From: Candidatus Caenarcanales bacterium
GTDB taxonomy: Bacteria > Cyanobacteriota > Vampirovibrionia > LMEP-6097
Assembly (NCBI GenBank): GCA_013216135.1
Contig: JABSOS010000006.1
Location: 103,739-167,738, forward strand
Reading direction: 5' to 3'
Length of the DNA: 64,000 nt
Shown here: piece by piece, positions 15,970 through 24,605 of the stretch
Position numbering within the stretch: the first letter of the stretch is position 1
How the letters are laid out: each line of letters starts with the position of its first letter
Notes under the pieces: model-generated
Told to the model about the DNA's origin: nothing
What the model saw: only the letters and a program-made list of their open reading frames with translations
Database searches by the model: none
Made by a program: the position numbers and the translations under genes

Positions 15970-16314
15970 ATGAGTTTAACGGAGATGAGTGATAAGTTTT
16001 TTCCAGCGGTGACATTTCGTGGTCATCCTCTTACTGATAGGCAGTTAGGAATGTTAGAGCTTTTGGCAAAGGGCTATAGTAACCGGGAAATTAGTGAAAT
16101 TATGATCCTCTCGATTAGGACTGTGGAATCTCACTTACATCGTTTACGAGCACTTATTGCAAAAGCTACAGCAAGTAAAAGTGTCAAGATCAATGATAGA
16201 CAGCTAGTACTATTTGCAAAAGAAATGCTTGATGGTTATGAAGCGTATAAAGCGTTACTTGCTGGAGAGGAAAAGCTTACATCTTTTCAGGCGCAGAAAT
16301 GCCAAGTAATCTAA
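15970..16314 (+). CDS. LuxR/GerE-type HTH transcription regulator lacking a receiver domain
   Basis: A 114-residue protein that is essentially one LuxR C-terminal DNA-binding domain (LTDRQLGMLELLAKGYSNRE through TVESHLHRLR, about residues 21-60) with a short helical tail. The classic GerE residues (LT-x-RE-x-x-L-L-x-x-G-x-x-N-x-E-I, T-V-x-x-H) are well kept. With no receiver or sensor domain its activity must depend on abundance or a partner. No Shine-Dalgarno sequence precedes the ATG, and the upstream 138 bp contains only A/T-rich sequence with no clear promoter. Its 3' end overlaps the 3' end of the convergent argS by 38 bp. Confidence 0.85.
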   Translation: MSLTEMSDKFFPAVTFRGHPLTDRQLGMLELLAKGYSNREISEIMILSIRTVESHLHRLRALIAKATASKSVKINDRQLVLFAKEMLDGYEAYKALLAGEEKLTSFQAQKCQVI

Positions 16315-18085
16315 GAGCGTTTGCGATAACAGTTTTACTTGCTAAAGCTATTGAAAGCCTTGCTTTCATCAATTCTTCTGAAACACCTATGATTCTATTC
16401 TCGTTATAGAACTGATGAAAAAGACTTGCTAAGTTTTTTAGGTAAACAGAAACTTTGTAAGGCGCTCTAATTTCAGCTGCATCTTCAATTACATTTGGGA
16501 ATTCAATTAATTCTAAGATTAGAGTTCTTATAGTTTGTAAGCTATCTTCGTCTACACTCTCTCCTGAAAAGGCTTGTAGGATTTCATTTGGTTTAGTGAA
16601 AATAGTTTTCTCTAAATCTTGAAGCTCAGCTTCACTTAATTCTGGAGCCTCTTCTTCTTTAGTTTCAATGTTTATTTTAGCTGAACTTAAGTTACGAAGA
16701 ATACTGGCAGCTCTCGCATGAGCATACTGGATATAGTAAACAGGGTTGTCTTTATCTTGTTTTTTAGCAAGTTCTAAATCAAAAACCATTCTATTGTTAG
16801 CTTGGCTATCGATTAAGAAAAAGCGCAGAGCATCATTACCAACTTCTTCTAAAAGCTCATCTACATTAACAATGTCACCTTTTCTTTTAGACATCTTAAC
16901 TTCAACGCCATCTTTTTGAAGTGAAACCATTTGAATAAAAATTAACTCAAGTAAATCTGGATCATAGTTAATAGCTTTAATAGCTCCTCTAATTCCAGGC
17001 TCTTGCCCATGGTGGTCACCACCCCAGATATTGATTAATTTATCAAAGCCTCTGTCAAACTTATTTTTATGATAAGCAATATCGGCAGCTAGATAAGTGT
17101 AAACCCCTTGGGATTTTTGGATAACTCTATCTCTTTCATCGCCGTAGTGCTTTGCTTTAAACCATAGCGCACTGTCTTGATCGTAGAGGTTGCCATTATC
17201 TTCAAGAATTTTACAAATCTCTGTTACTTTATTATCTTTTTCTTGGTGTAGGTTCTCTTTCTCTGAAAACCAGTTATCAAAACGAACTTCCATATCTCCA
17301 AGAACTTTAGTTTGTAAATCTATAAATAAATCTTTAGCTATTTTTCCAGCTAGTTCAGCATCTAAAGTTTTATAGTCGACTTTTGTTTTTAGATTAGAGT
17401 CTGAATCCAATTCTGCTTGAAGCTTTTCAGAATAAACTTCAGGCTTTAGTACATCAAGCATACTTTCTAAAGGATATGCTTCTTCTGGATACTCGCTTTC
17501 TGGGATAACGCCTTCTTGGATTTGGATAGCAGCTTTCGCTGATGCTGAAAGTTTTTCGATTTGAACTCCAGCATCGTTAATGTAGAATTCACTAAATACA
17601 TCATAACCAGCCCAGTCAAGTAAGCTTGCAAGAGCACTTCCTAAGGCTGCTTGCCTGCCATGTCCTAGGTGCAAATTTCCTGTAGGGTTCGCTGAAACAT
17701 ACTCTACAAGTATCTTATTCTTTTCTTTTTTCGTCTTATCAAAGTATCCGAAATTCTCTTTCTCTCTATGAATCTCTACTAAAGAACCTTCAAGGCAATT
17801 CCAATCAAAAATTATATTTATAAACCCTGGCGGAACTACTGTCACTGAACCGATACTTTTATAATCTAAATACTTAACTATTGCTTCAGCAATTTTTATA
17901 GGTGCCATTTTGGCATCACGAGCAAGTTTCATTGCGATGCTTATAGCTCTATCACCGTGATCAGGATTTTTACATTTATCTAAATCAATCTCATTAGGCA
18001 CTTCTGTCAGCTGACCTAATTCACCAGCGTCTAAGGCTTTTTTAATAGCATCTTTAAATAGGTTTATGATTTTATCTTTAAGCAT
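16277..18085 (-). CDS. argS: Arginyl-tRNA synthetase
   Basis: A 602-residue class Ia aminoacyl-tRNA synthetase. The N-terminal Arg-S additional domain, the HIGH motif as HLGH (139-142) within SANPTGNLHLGHG, and the KMSKRKGD signature near residue 400 are all present, followed by the DALR anticodon-binding domain. Length is slightly above the usual 550-580. Its start overlaps the end of the upstream unknown gene by 8 bp, which suggests co-translation, and its 3' end overlaps the convergent LuxR-type gene by 38 bp. Confidence 0.97.
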   Translation of the reverse strand: MLKDKIINLFKDAIKKALDAGELGQLTEVPNEIDLDKCKNPDHGDRAISIAMKLARDAKMAPIKIAEAIVKYLDYKSIGSVTVVPPGFINIIFDWNCLEGSLVEIHREKENFGYFDKTKKEKNKILVEYVSANPTGNLHLGHGRQAALGSALASLLDWAGYDVFSEFYINDAGVQIEKLSASAKAAIQIQEGVIPESEYPEEAYPLESMLDVLKPEVYSEKLQAELDSDSNLKTKVDYKTLDAELAGKIAKDLFIDLQTKVLGDMEVRFDNWFSEKENLHQEKDNKVTEICKILEDNGNLYDQDSALWFKAKHYGDERDRVIQKSQGVYTYLAADIAYHKNKFDRGFDKLINIWGGDHHGQEPGIRGAIKAINYDPDLLELIFIQMVSLQKDGVEVKMSKRKGDIVNVDELLEEVGNDALRFFLIDSQANNRMVFDLELAKKQDKDNPVYYIQYAHARAASILRNLSSAKINIETKEEEAPELSEAELQDLEKTIFTKPNEILQAFSGESVDEDSLQTIRTLILELIEFPNVIEDAAEIRAPYKVSVYLKNLASLFHQFYNENRIIGVSEELMKARLSIALASKTVIANALRLLGISAPEKM

Positions 18086-19250
18086 CTTCTTCTAGCCTCT
18101 GTGCAAGTAAACTAATAGGGTTTACAAAGGATTTTAAGGGTTGGTTTAAGCTCTTTGAGAGGGGAGTGAAGTAATCGTCCATGAAGTTTACTGCGACTTG
18201 GTCGACGAATCTATCACCTCTAGCTATAGAGATTAAGCCAGAGCTCAAAGACCTTATAATAGCAGAGTGAGACTGCTCTTTATACCTTTTTTTTGTAAAT
18301 GAGAAGACTTGGCTAAAGCCAGGGTCTTTTAAGAGCATATAACCAAAGCTAGGAGATTCACTTACACTAAGGTCTGCTACGAAAATAGGTTTTTCTGTAT
18401 CAATTGGAGGGATACTTGAAAGTAAATCTAAGTCATTGATAAGTAAGACAAAGTCTGTCTCATCAAGTGGAGCTTCTTCTATACCTAAATAATTGAAAAT
18501 GGATTTTATATCTAGGAGTATCTCATAATCAAGTTTTTGAGAATTCGAAAGGAAAAAACCTTTAACGTTATTTAATCTATACTCCTCTAGGATTTCTTTT
18601 GTTAAGAAGATTAAAGGTGAGCAGAGGCAAGCGGCGTTGATAGAGCAGATATTTTGGCTATGGTATTCCTTGATGGTTTTATCTATATAGTATTCCTCTG
18701 CAATATCTAAACCAAAGCTTTCGTATTTAGGGTCATATTTTCTGTTTTGAGCAAAAATTATTCTGTTGAAAAAATTATGGTTTTTGATGATGTTCACGAA
18801 TAAAGAGAGGTTTACCTCTCTTCTCCGTTTGAATTCAGCGATTTCATTAGTTGAGATTTTATCTTCTAGTTTATGCCATTCCTCTAAAGCTTTTTTGTCT
18901 TTACCTTTAGAGCTTGCATATTTATGGCTATAGTAAGACCAAAGATAAAGATCTTCACTTGCTGATGATTTAACGTCGGCTAAGTTAATACGAAGAACTC
19001 TGAATTGTTTATTGTCTTCAGTTTTTTCGTCAATTTTGGACAAATTTTTAAGAAGTTCATTAAATTTGAAATTTAAGTCTTCAAGTTTATAGTGATGATT
19101 AGTGAAATTTAGCTTCGGATTGTTAGAAAAAAGAAAAGATTCTAAATCAATAAAAACCTTGTCAGCCTCTCTAAGCTTCTCAGTATAAGAGATACCTAGG
19201 TATTCTAGATAAGATTGGAACTCTTTTTTCTGAAAATTTGTATAATACAT
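18078..19250 (-). CDS. Hypothetical protein upstream of argS
   Basis: No family recognised. A 390-residue soluble protein, Lys/Leu/Asp-rich, without signal peptide or membrane helices. The second half alternates hydrophobic strands and helices (for example VLLINDLDLLSSI, PIFVADLSVSESPSF) in a way that recalls an alpha/beta fold, but no nucleotide-binding motif is visible. Four cysteines cluster around ICSINAACLC. It overlaps argS by 8 bp and would be co-transcribed with it. The ATG at 19250 has no obvious ribosome site. Confidence 0.65.
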   Translation of the reverse strand: MYYTNFQKKEFQSYLEYLGISYTEKLREADKVFIDLESFLFSNNPKLNFTNHHYKLEDLNFKFNELLKNLSKIDEKTEDNKQFRVLRINLADVKSSASEDLYLWSYYSHKYASSKGKDKKALEEWHKLEDKISTNEIAEFKRRREVNLSLFVNIIKNHNFFNRIIFAQNRKYDPKYESFGLDIAEEYYIDKTIKEYHSQNICSINAACLCSPLIFLTKEILEEYRLNNVKGFFLSNSQKLDYEILLDIKSIFNYLGIEEAPLDETDFVLLINDLDLLSSIPPIDTEKPIFVADLSVSESPSFGYMLLKDPGFSQVFSFTKKRYKEQSHSAIIRSLSSGLISIARGDRFVDQVAVNFMDDYFTPLSKSLNQPLKSFVNPISLLAQRLEEDA

Positions 19251-19324
19251 TCACTCAAATAGGCTATATTGTTATATATAAGGCTAAGCTTAATACCTAT
19301 TAAGAATAGCTTATTTATTTGATT

Positions 19325-20014
19325 ATGCCTAGTGTAGCTATTAGCTCTGATATTGAGGTAAAGGCTAGTTCCTGTCATTTAGAGGACTATTCTAGTCCTA
19401 GTGAAGGTAATTATCTTTTCTGCTATAAAATTGAAATTACTAATAAGGGTGATAAAATTGTCCAGTTAAGAACTCGATATTGGTTAATTATAGATTCCAC
19501 TTCTGAAAAAGCTGAAGTGAGCGGACCTGGAGTCGTAGGGAAAAAACCTTGGCTTGCACCAGGAGAAACTTATACTTATCTTAGTTTTTCTAATCTCAAG
19601 ACCAATTTTGGAACTATGGAAGGACGTTACGGCTTTGTTGATGAAGATGAGAATAGCTTTGATGTTGAGATCCCACGCTTCTTCTTATCTACGAATTTAG
19701 AAGAGTTTCCTAAAAATCGTTTTAATAAAGGTCAGGTTGTAAAACATGTTGATGAAGATTACTTTGGGGTTGTCGTTGACTTTGACATGTATTTTTTAAG
19801 TAATTCAGATTTAGATACAGATAAATTTGATGCAGGTTTAGAAAAGCGTCCTTGGTACTATGTGATAGTTAGTGATACTGATTTAATGCTTTATGTTCCA
19901 GAATCACATTTAGCTGAAGAAGAGGAACAAAAAGAGCTTAATCACCCACTTGTTGAAGTTTTCTTTGATTTTAAAGACGGTAAATACGTGCGTAAGCCGA
20001 ATCCTAATGAATAG
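19325..20014 (+). CDS. ApaG-HspQ (YccV-like) fusion protein
   Basis: A 229-residue protein in two parts. Residues about 5-120 match the ApaG/DUF525 beta-sandwich: CYKIEITNKGDKIVQLRTRY, then WLIIDST, VSGPGVVGKKPWLAPGE and FGTMEGRYGF. From about residue 132 onward the sequence matches the HspQ/YccV (hemimethylated-DNA-binding-like) domain: FNKGQVVKH, GVVVDFDM, RPWYYVIV, YVPESHL and HPLVEVFFD. Bacteria usually encode these separately: ApaG binds nucleotides or protein partners, and HspQ acts as a specificity factor for Lon protease. A fusion suggests a shared role in protein quality control, as in eukaryotic F-box proteins that use each domain. The ATG at 19325 is preferred over a TTG at 19319. 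Confidence 0.82.
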   Translation: MPSVAISSDIEVKASSCHLEDYSSPSEGNYLFCYKIEITNKGDKIVQLRTRYWLIIDSTSEKAEVSGPGVVGKKPWLAPGETYTYLSFSNLKTNFGTMEGRYGFVDEDENSFDVEIPRFFLSTNLEEFPKNRFNKGQVVKHVDEDYFGVVVDFDMYFLSNSDLDTDKFDAGLEKRPWYYVIVSDTDLMLYVPESHLAEEEEQKELNHPLVEVFFDFKDGKYVRKPNPNE

Positions 20015-20054
20015 GCAGCAGCGGCTGTATCAATTCGCTTGACTTTACGTTTTT

Positions 20055-20063
20055 TGCTATGAT
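20055..20063 (+). promoter_or_regulatory. Extended -10 promoter of glmU, leaderless spacing
   Basis: TGC-TATGAT is followed by 7 nt and an ATG at 20071, which is the fifth codon of the longest glmU frame. The hexamer overlaps the first ATG at 20059, so use of this promoter would force the internal start. TTGACT at 20039 is only 13 bp upstream, too close to be its -35. Confidence 0.5.
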
Positions 20064-20070
20064 TGTCTCC

Positions 20071-21435
20071 ATGCTTAAAACACTTGTTCTAGCAGCTGGT
20101 AGGGGAACCCGACTAAAATCAAATACCGCAAAGATTTTACATAAAGTTTTTGACAAGCCTATTTTGGCTTGGGTTTTAGACGGTCTGGCTGACCTTGATC
20201 AAGACGAAATAGCTGTTGTTTGTGGTCATCAAGCAGATGATGTTAAAGATTTTCTTCATGCTTACCCTGTTACCACTGTCGATCAAGAAATCCAAATGGG
20301 AACTGGACACGCAGTCATGTGTGCTGCTCATCTTTTTGAGGACTTTGAAGGCTCGGTTCTAGTTGTAAATGGTGATTCACCTTTAATTCGTCCAGATACC
20401 TTGAATGACTTTGTTAATTACCATAGACAATCAGAGTCACAGTTAAGCCTTTTAACTAGTAATCTGGAAGATCCTACTGGTTATGGAAGGATCGTCAAGA
20501 GAAATAATTCTATTATCGGTATTAAAGAGCACAAAGACTGCTCTGAAGCTGAGAAAACTATTAAAGAGGTTAATGTCGGTGTTTATTGCTTCGAGTGGCA
20601 ATTCATCAAAGAAGGTCTAGGAAAGCTAAAGAGTAATAATGCTCAAGAAGAATTTTATTTAACAGACTTAGTTGAATGGGCTTATTGCCAAGGTTTAAGT
20701 ATTAATAATTATTTACTGGCTGATCCTAATGAAGCCCTAGGGGTTAATACTAGAGAAGATTTAGCCCTAGTTTATAAGTTGAAGAATAAACACTCTTTAG
20801 AACAACTAATGATAAATGGTGTAACGATCGTAGATCCAGAGTCGACTTGGATTAGCCCTGATGCTGACATTGGTCCTGATACTACTATTTTCCCAGGTAC
20901 TTATATCCAAAGAAGAGTTTCTATTGGCTCTAACTGTTCTATTGGTCCTCACACTGTGATTAATGGTCCTGTGGAAATTGGTTCTAATACGATAGTTACT
21001 CAGTCACAGGTTGCAAGAAGTTCTATTGGAGATAATTGTAATATCGGGCCTTATGCACATATTCGTGACGGTAGTGATATTCGCAGTTTTGCTCGTGTAG
21101 GGTGTTATGTCGAAGTGAAAAATTCTAATATCGGTGACGGCTCTGCTGCTGCTCATTTGAGTTATATCGGTGATGCTGAGATTAAATCAAATGTAAATAT
21201 AGGAGCGGGAACTATAACTGCTAACTTTAATGCATTTACTGGAGAGAAGTCCCAGACTGTGATTTGCAATAATGCGAGTACCGGAGCAAATTCGGTGTTA
21301 GTTGCTCCGGTAACTGTAGAAGAGGGGGCTTCTGTCGCAGCAGGTTCCGTGGTTACGAAAGATATTCCTGAAAAAATGTTAGGTATCGCTAGACCTCGTC
21401 AAGAGATTAAGCGTTTACCTGGAGCAAGGGTCTAG
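20071..21435 (+). CDS. glmU: Bifunctional GlmU: GlcNAc-1-P uridyltransferase / GlcN-1-P acetyltransferase
   Basis: Makes UDP-GlcNAc for peptidoglycan and lipid A. The N-terminal pyrophosphorylase domain carries LVLAAGRGTRL and the substrate motif QEIQMGTGHAV. The C-terminal left-handed beta-helix domain is built of hexapeptide repeats and contains GDGSAAAHLSYIGDAE and NIGAGTITANFN, the acetyltransferase active-site region. Length (454-458) is standard. I prefer the ATG at 20071 because a TGC-TATGAT box lies 7 nt before it; the ATG at 20059 would add four residues (MIVS). The product directly feeds the LpxA step encoded at 13087. Its stop overlaps the convergent gene at 21432 by 4 bp. Confidence 0.96.
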   Translation: MLKTLVLAAGRGTRLKSNTAKILHKVFDKPILAWVLDGLADLDQDEIAVVCGHQADDVKDFLHAYPVTTVDQEIQMGTGHAVMCAAHLFEDFEGSVLVVNGDSPLIRPDTLNDFVNYHRQSESQLSLLTSNLEDPTGYGRIVKRNNSIIGIKEHKDCSEAEKTIKEVNVGVYCFEWQFIKEGLGKLKSNNAQEEFYLTDLVEWAYCQGLSINNYLLADPNEALGVNTREDLALVYKLKNKHSLEQLMINGVTIVDPESTWISPDADIGPDTTIFPGTYIQRRVSIGSNCSIGPHTVINGPVEIGSNTIVTQSQVARSSIGDNCNIGPYAHIRDGSDIRSFARVGCYVEVKNSNIGDGSAAAHLSYIGDAEIKSNVNIGAGTITANFNAFTGEKSQTVICNNASTGANSVLVAPVTVEEGASVAAGSVVTKDIPEKMLGIARPRQEIKRLPGARV

Positions 21436-21881
21436 GCTAGTTCATTTACTTGTCTTCCAGCAAAGAAACTTTCAATAATATTTGTGAAGTATCTTCCAGA
21501 GGAGAGAGTTGCAAGTCTACTTTTTGCAACTTCAGTGAGTGAGGTCAATTGTGCTTCAACACTACTAAAGTCAAAATTCGGTATGTAAGACATTGCTGAT
21601 CTTAAAATATTAGCTTTAGCTTTATTATGTCTTTTGTCTTTGTCTTGAGTTTTTCTTTTTTCTTCTTTTACAGCTATCTGAATAGCTGTTGAATTATTAA
21701 GACCAACTAAGTTCTTTAAGGTAGATGCTATAGTTCCAGTTCTGTCATCACCTTCATCAGCTTCAATTTTTTTATTATCTTCATCGATTATGGCTTGAGC
21801 TTTTTTGGTTGCTTGATCAAGCTGTTTACCCTTTAATGGACCTAAATTTAGTTTTTCTAACACCATACTTAATGAATACAA
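21432..21881 (-). CDS. Hypothetical protein, last gene of the flagellar-side orphan cluster
   Basis: No family recognised. A 149-residue hydrophilic, mainly helical protein with a Lys/Glu/Asp-rich middle and no signal peptide. The likely start is a TTG at 21879-21881: AAAGGA ends 7-8 nt before it, while the first ATG (21866) is about 20 nt from that ribosome site. It is separated from the next upstream orphan gene by a 297-bp gap that holds a decayed gene-start duplicate. Placement suggests a link to the flgK/flgL block, but there is no direct evidence. Confidence 0.6.
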   Translation of the reverse strand: MYSLSMVLEKLNLGPLKGKQLDQATKKAQAIIDEDNKKIEADEGDDRTGTIASTLKNLVGLNNSTAIQIAVKEEKRKTQDKDKRHNKAKANILRSAMSYIPNFDFSSVEAQLTSLTEVAKSRLATLSSGRYFTNIIESFFAGRQVNELA

Positions 21882-22040
21882 AAAGCTTTCCTTTATATTT
21901 TTGATATTAGATTTACAAATTTAATCTTTTGTTAATGTTTGCGTCATTTTGGCTTGATTAATAAGTCAGCAATTCTAGATTTTAAATAAATTCAAAAAAT
22001 AAACAATTATTTTGTCAAAAAGTAAATACTCATTTCTTTG

Positions 22041-22080
22041 TACTAACTGTAAGCAGCAGTTGGTATTAATAGGTAGCCTC
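22041..22080 (-). pseudogene. Degenerate copy of the leader and first codons of the 22179-22886 gene
   Basis: On the minus strand GAGGCTACCT (22071-22080) is followed after 4 nt by ATA CCA ACT GCT GCT TAC AGT and then TAG. The intact gene reads GAGGCTACCT, 4 nt, then ATG TCA ACT CCT GTT TAC AAC. About 15 of the 21 bases in the first seven codons match, with the start codon changed to ATA and an early stop. The same segment forms an imperfect hairpin (TACTAACTG/CAGTTGGTA, 22041-22065). The rest of the gap 21882-22178 shows no gene. Confidence 0.45.
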
Positions 22081-22178
22081 TAAAAGTACTTGCACTGTAA
22101 ACAAAATAAATAATAGGAAATAATAAAATTGATAGTTCTACTTTGTGCTTTAGTTTATAAAATCAGCAAAATGAAAAT

Positions 22179-22886
22179 CTAAGCGTCAGCAGTAATGGTG
22201 TCATTCTGATACTTAACTAGATTATCAACTACTTTATTATTAGTTTCATCTCCGAATGCAAGATGCCACCATGGTTTTGGATCAGATTTCCACAGGTGCG
22301 GGCTTCTTTTTGGCTTAAAAGCTTCACGTATAAATAAAGGTGGATGCTCGGCCCTCGGTGGTGGTTTTAGTTTTTTCTTTTTAGGTTTTTGTGAAATCCA
22401 GTTTGAGAATGGATTTATTTGAGCAAATGCTTCATCAGCTAATTCTGTTAAGTTGTTCCAAAGCTTATCCAGGAACATGAAAAATTCTTCCAGGACACTG
22501 TCTTCAACATCATCAAGAGCACTTACTCTTTTAGATTTTTTAATGCCGTCTATTTGACGTCTTTTTCTACGCTTCCTTTCTTCTTCAAAATAGTTTGCAG
22601 AAACCTTTTCAGCAGCATTATCTTCGAATCTAGAGAATTCGTCTAAATTATTAGTATCAGCATCGATATCATCTAATCCATGCTTTGCTAAGTATTCTTC
22701 TTTTTTATTATCTTCTTCTAATCTATTCTGGGACTCAAATGCTTCAGCTGCATCAGCTAATTCAAGCTCGCTCAGGGCTCCAGAATTATTATTTTGGGAA
22801 CCACTTCTAATAGCATTTTGCGCATTATTTATCGCAAAATCATCCATGCTATAGGGATTCCCTGTGTTGTAAACAGGAGTTGACAT
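22179..22886 (-). CDS. Hypothetical charged protein of the orphan cluster
   Basis: No family recognised. A 235-residue protein with three zones: a polar, acidic, probably disordered N-terminal third (Asn/Ser/Glu-rich), a strongly basic stretch at about 104-120 (KRRKRR), and a C-terminal part rich in Trp, Pro and Lys (KPPPRAEHPP and DPKPWWHLAFGDE). No signal peptide or membrane segment. A good sigma-70-like promoter (22941-22970) and a leader of about 50 nt precede it, with GAGG 13 nt before the ATG. The disordered N-terminus would suit a flagellar or type III export substrate, but this is inference. Confidence 0.65.
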   Translation of the reverse strand: MSTPVYNTGNPYSMDDFAINNAQNAIRSGSQNNNSGALSELELADAAEAFESQNRLEEDNKKEEYLAKHGLDDIDADTNNLDEFSRFEDNAAEKVSANYFEEERKRRKRRQIDGIKKSKRVSALDDVEDSVLEEFFMFLDKLWNNLTELADEAFAQINPFSNWISQKPKKKKLKPPPRAEHPPLFIREAFKPKRSPHLWKSDPKPWWHLAFGDETNNKVVDNLVKYQNDTITADA

Positions 22887-22940
22887 TATTAGGTAGCCTC
22901 AAAGTTATAAATTCTTTACTGAATCTTAACCTTGCTAATA

Positions 22941-22970
22941 ATAGTATCAATGTATATACAAGATTGTCAA
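22941..22970 (-). promoter_or_regulatory. Sigma-70-like promoter of the 22179-22886 gene
   Basis: Minus strand: TTGACA (22965-22970), an 18-bp spacer and TACTAT (22941-22946). The leader to the ATG at 22886 is about 50 nt. Confidence 0.6.
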
Positions 22971-23022
22971 GTTTTCCTTAACTTTTTCTTTCTATTTATT
23001 GGTATTTTCTTAAATGCTTGTA

Positions 23023-23442
23023 TTAACTGCCCTTTGAAGCAAGTATTTTGTCTAAATTATTTAAACTGTTTACCATGAAGCCAGTTGCTTCTTCAAATGT
23101 TTTAAATTCACCACTTAGTTGAACAATTTCAATGTCATCTAAAGCTGGACCTATAATACTAAAATTATCATTTTCATCATCTTCACCAAACTCATCTTCG
23201 TAGTATTGTTGAGTGATTGATTTTTGCTGAACTTGTGATGCTGAAGTGCTTGTATCTCTTTGAGATTCTAATTCATTAATGGTGGCTTCTAATAATTCGA
23301 TATTGGTTACATCGCCTTGTGCGACAGCACTTTTTAGATCTGACTTCAGACCATTTAGTAAGCCATCAACTTGACTATTTGCTTGAGAACTCTGCCCAGC
23401 TCCTTTTATATCGACTTTATTTGTATTGTTATATTCCACCAT
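23023..23442 (-). CDS. Hypothetical acidic protein of the orphan cluster
   Basis: No family recognised. A 139-residue protein: Ser/Gln/Asn-rich N-terminus, a helical segment around residues 25-60, a very acidic patch (DEFGEDDENDN) near 85-95, and a helical C-terminal third. No signal peptide. GGTGG lies about 12 nt before the ATG at 23442. Small, acidic and helical proteins next to flgK/flgL are often export chaperones (FlgN-like), but no FlgN signature is visible here. Confidence 0.6.
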   Translation of the reverse strand: MVEYNNTNKVDIKGAGQSSQANSQVDGLLNGLKSDLKSAVAQGDVTNIELLEATINELESQRDTSTSASQVQQKSITQQYYEDEFGEDDENDNFSIIGPALDDIEIVQLSGEFKTFEEATGFMVNSLNNLDKILASKGS

Positions 23443-23528
23443 AATACTTTTAATCCACCATTTAGTTAAGAGAATACTAAGAATATATGATTTTTAAAGT
23501 TTTTTTTCTTTAATAATAGTTAAAAATA

Positions 23529-23852
23529 CTAGCCACTAGCTAAAGCTGTTTTTTGAGGTTTGTTTTCACCGTCATCACCCAAGTCTATTAAACCTTCTGG
23601 GTGAAGTACAGACATATAATCATTTAAGTCATTAATAATACCCTTAAGCTTTTTATGAGCTTGATCTGCTTCCTCAACTACTACAGGGGTATCTTTATGG
23701 TCTTCTTTAATTTTTTCAATGGCTTTAATATCATTTTGAATTTTCGCGATGTCAGTATCAAGTTCATGCTTATAGATACGAATACCTTTTTCTTTACGTA
23801 GCCTTCTGATTACCGCTTTGAATCTTTTTTTCTCTTGCTCTGAAAATGCCAT
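23529..23852 (-). CDS. Hypothetical small coiled-coil protein of the orphan cluster
   Basis: No family recognised. A 107-residue Lys/Asp/Glu-rich protein with two likely helices: a basic one (about 4-24) and a long coiled coil (about 28-80). The tail is short and disordered. GAGGG lies 8 nt before the ATG. Upstream, TATAAT on the minus strand (23893-23898) and a 12-bp palindrome ATACTATAGTAT (23907-23918) may mark a regulated promoter. Size and helical content would fit a FlgN/FliJ-like export chaperone, but this is only positional inference. Confidence 0.6.
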   Translation of the reverse strand: MAFSEQEKKRFKAVIRRLRKEKGIRIYKHELDTDIAKIQNDIKAIEKIKEDHKDTPVVVEEADQAHKKLKGIINDLNDYMSVLHPEGLIDLGDDGENKPQKTALASG

Positions 23853-23932
23853 ATTTTCCCTCTTACTTTATGTAGTATATTATGCCTTACCAATTATACA
23901 AATAATATACTATAGTATTTTTGACAATAAAT

Positions 23933-24595
23933 TTAAGCTTCTAACTTTTTACCGTCTTTTGTTCTAATATCTATATTCCCTCTTGCTTTCCATTCAACCA
24001 GTTTTAATGCAAGTTTACTGCGCTCATCTTTACGCTTTTTGATGGATTTTTCAATAGAATCAATTTTATCATCGATTTTTTTAACATCACTTTTTTTGAT
24101 ATTGGGCTGATCAAGCATTTTAGTTAGTTCATCCAAGCCTTTTAGATCTTCTAGATCTTGCCAGTTAAGAGTTCTGATTTGCTTTTGGATATCTCGGTCG
24201 AGTTTTTCTCTATTATTAGGAACTTTTTCTAAGTATTTGACAAAGTCTTCTACTTTGATTTTATTCAAAGCTACTGTTAATAATATTTCTGATTGTTTTC
24301 TACTAAACCTAGGAATAACTTTTTTACAGTCTTTTAGGTAATTCTCTAAATCAAAAAGTAATTGTTTAACTTTGATTTGATTATAACTTTTTAGGTTTTC
24401 TTCAAAGAGTTCTAAGTGTCTAATCCAGCCATCTTTACTTAAAGTATTCCAATATTCCTCAAGCTGAGGGGGAGGAGCTTCATTCTTTTTTCTATTAAAA
24501 CTTAGAAGTGCAGTTTTGATAGCAGCTTTTGCCATCGTTTTATCTTTTAAAGCTTTTGCTTGTTCTGGACTTAGCTGTTTTTTCTCTTCAGACAC
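23933..24595 (-). CDS. Hypothetical Lys-rich protein of the orphan cluster
   Basis: No family recognised. A 220-residue, strongly basic and helical protein. It starts at a GTG (24593-24595) with AAGG upstream. Residues about 45-140 alternate charged and hydrophobic positions (YWNTLSKDGWIRHLELFEEN and following), like a soluble helical bundle; the last third is a Lys/Asp coiled coil. It lies 10 bp downstream of the 24606 gene, so the two are clearly co-transcribed. Confidence 0.6.
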   Translation of the reverse strand: MSEEKKQLSPEQAKALKDKTMAKAAIKTALLSFNRKKNEAPPPQLEEYWNTLSKDGWIRHLELFEENLKSYNQIKVKQLLFDLENYLKDCKKVIPRFSRKQSEILLTVALNKIKVEDFVKYLEKVPNNREKLDRDIQKQIRTLNWQDLEDLKGLDELTKMLDQPNIKKSDVKKIDDKIDSIEKSIKKRKDERSKLALKLVEWKARGNIDIRTKDGKKLEA

Positions 24596-24605
24596 TTTAT
24601 TTACC

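Noticed and set aside
20039..20063. TTGACT/TATGAT as a complete promoter before glmU
   Set aside because: The spacer is only 13 bp. I keep the TGC-TATGAT extended -10 box without a -35.
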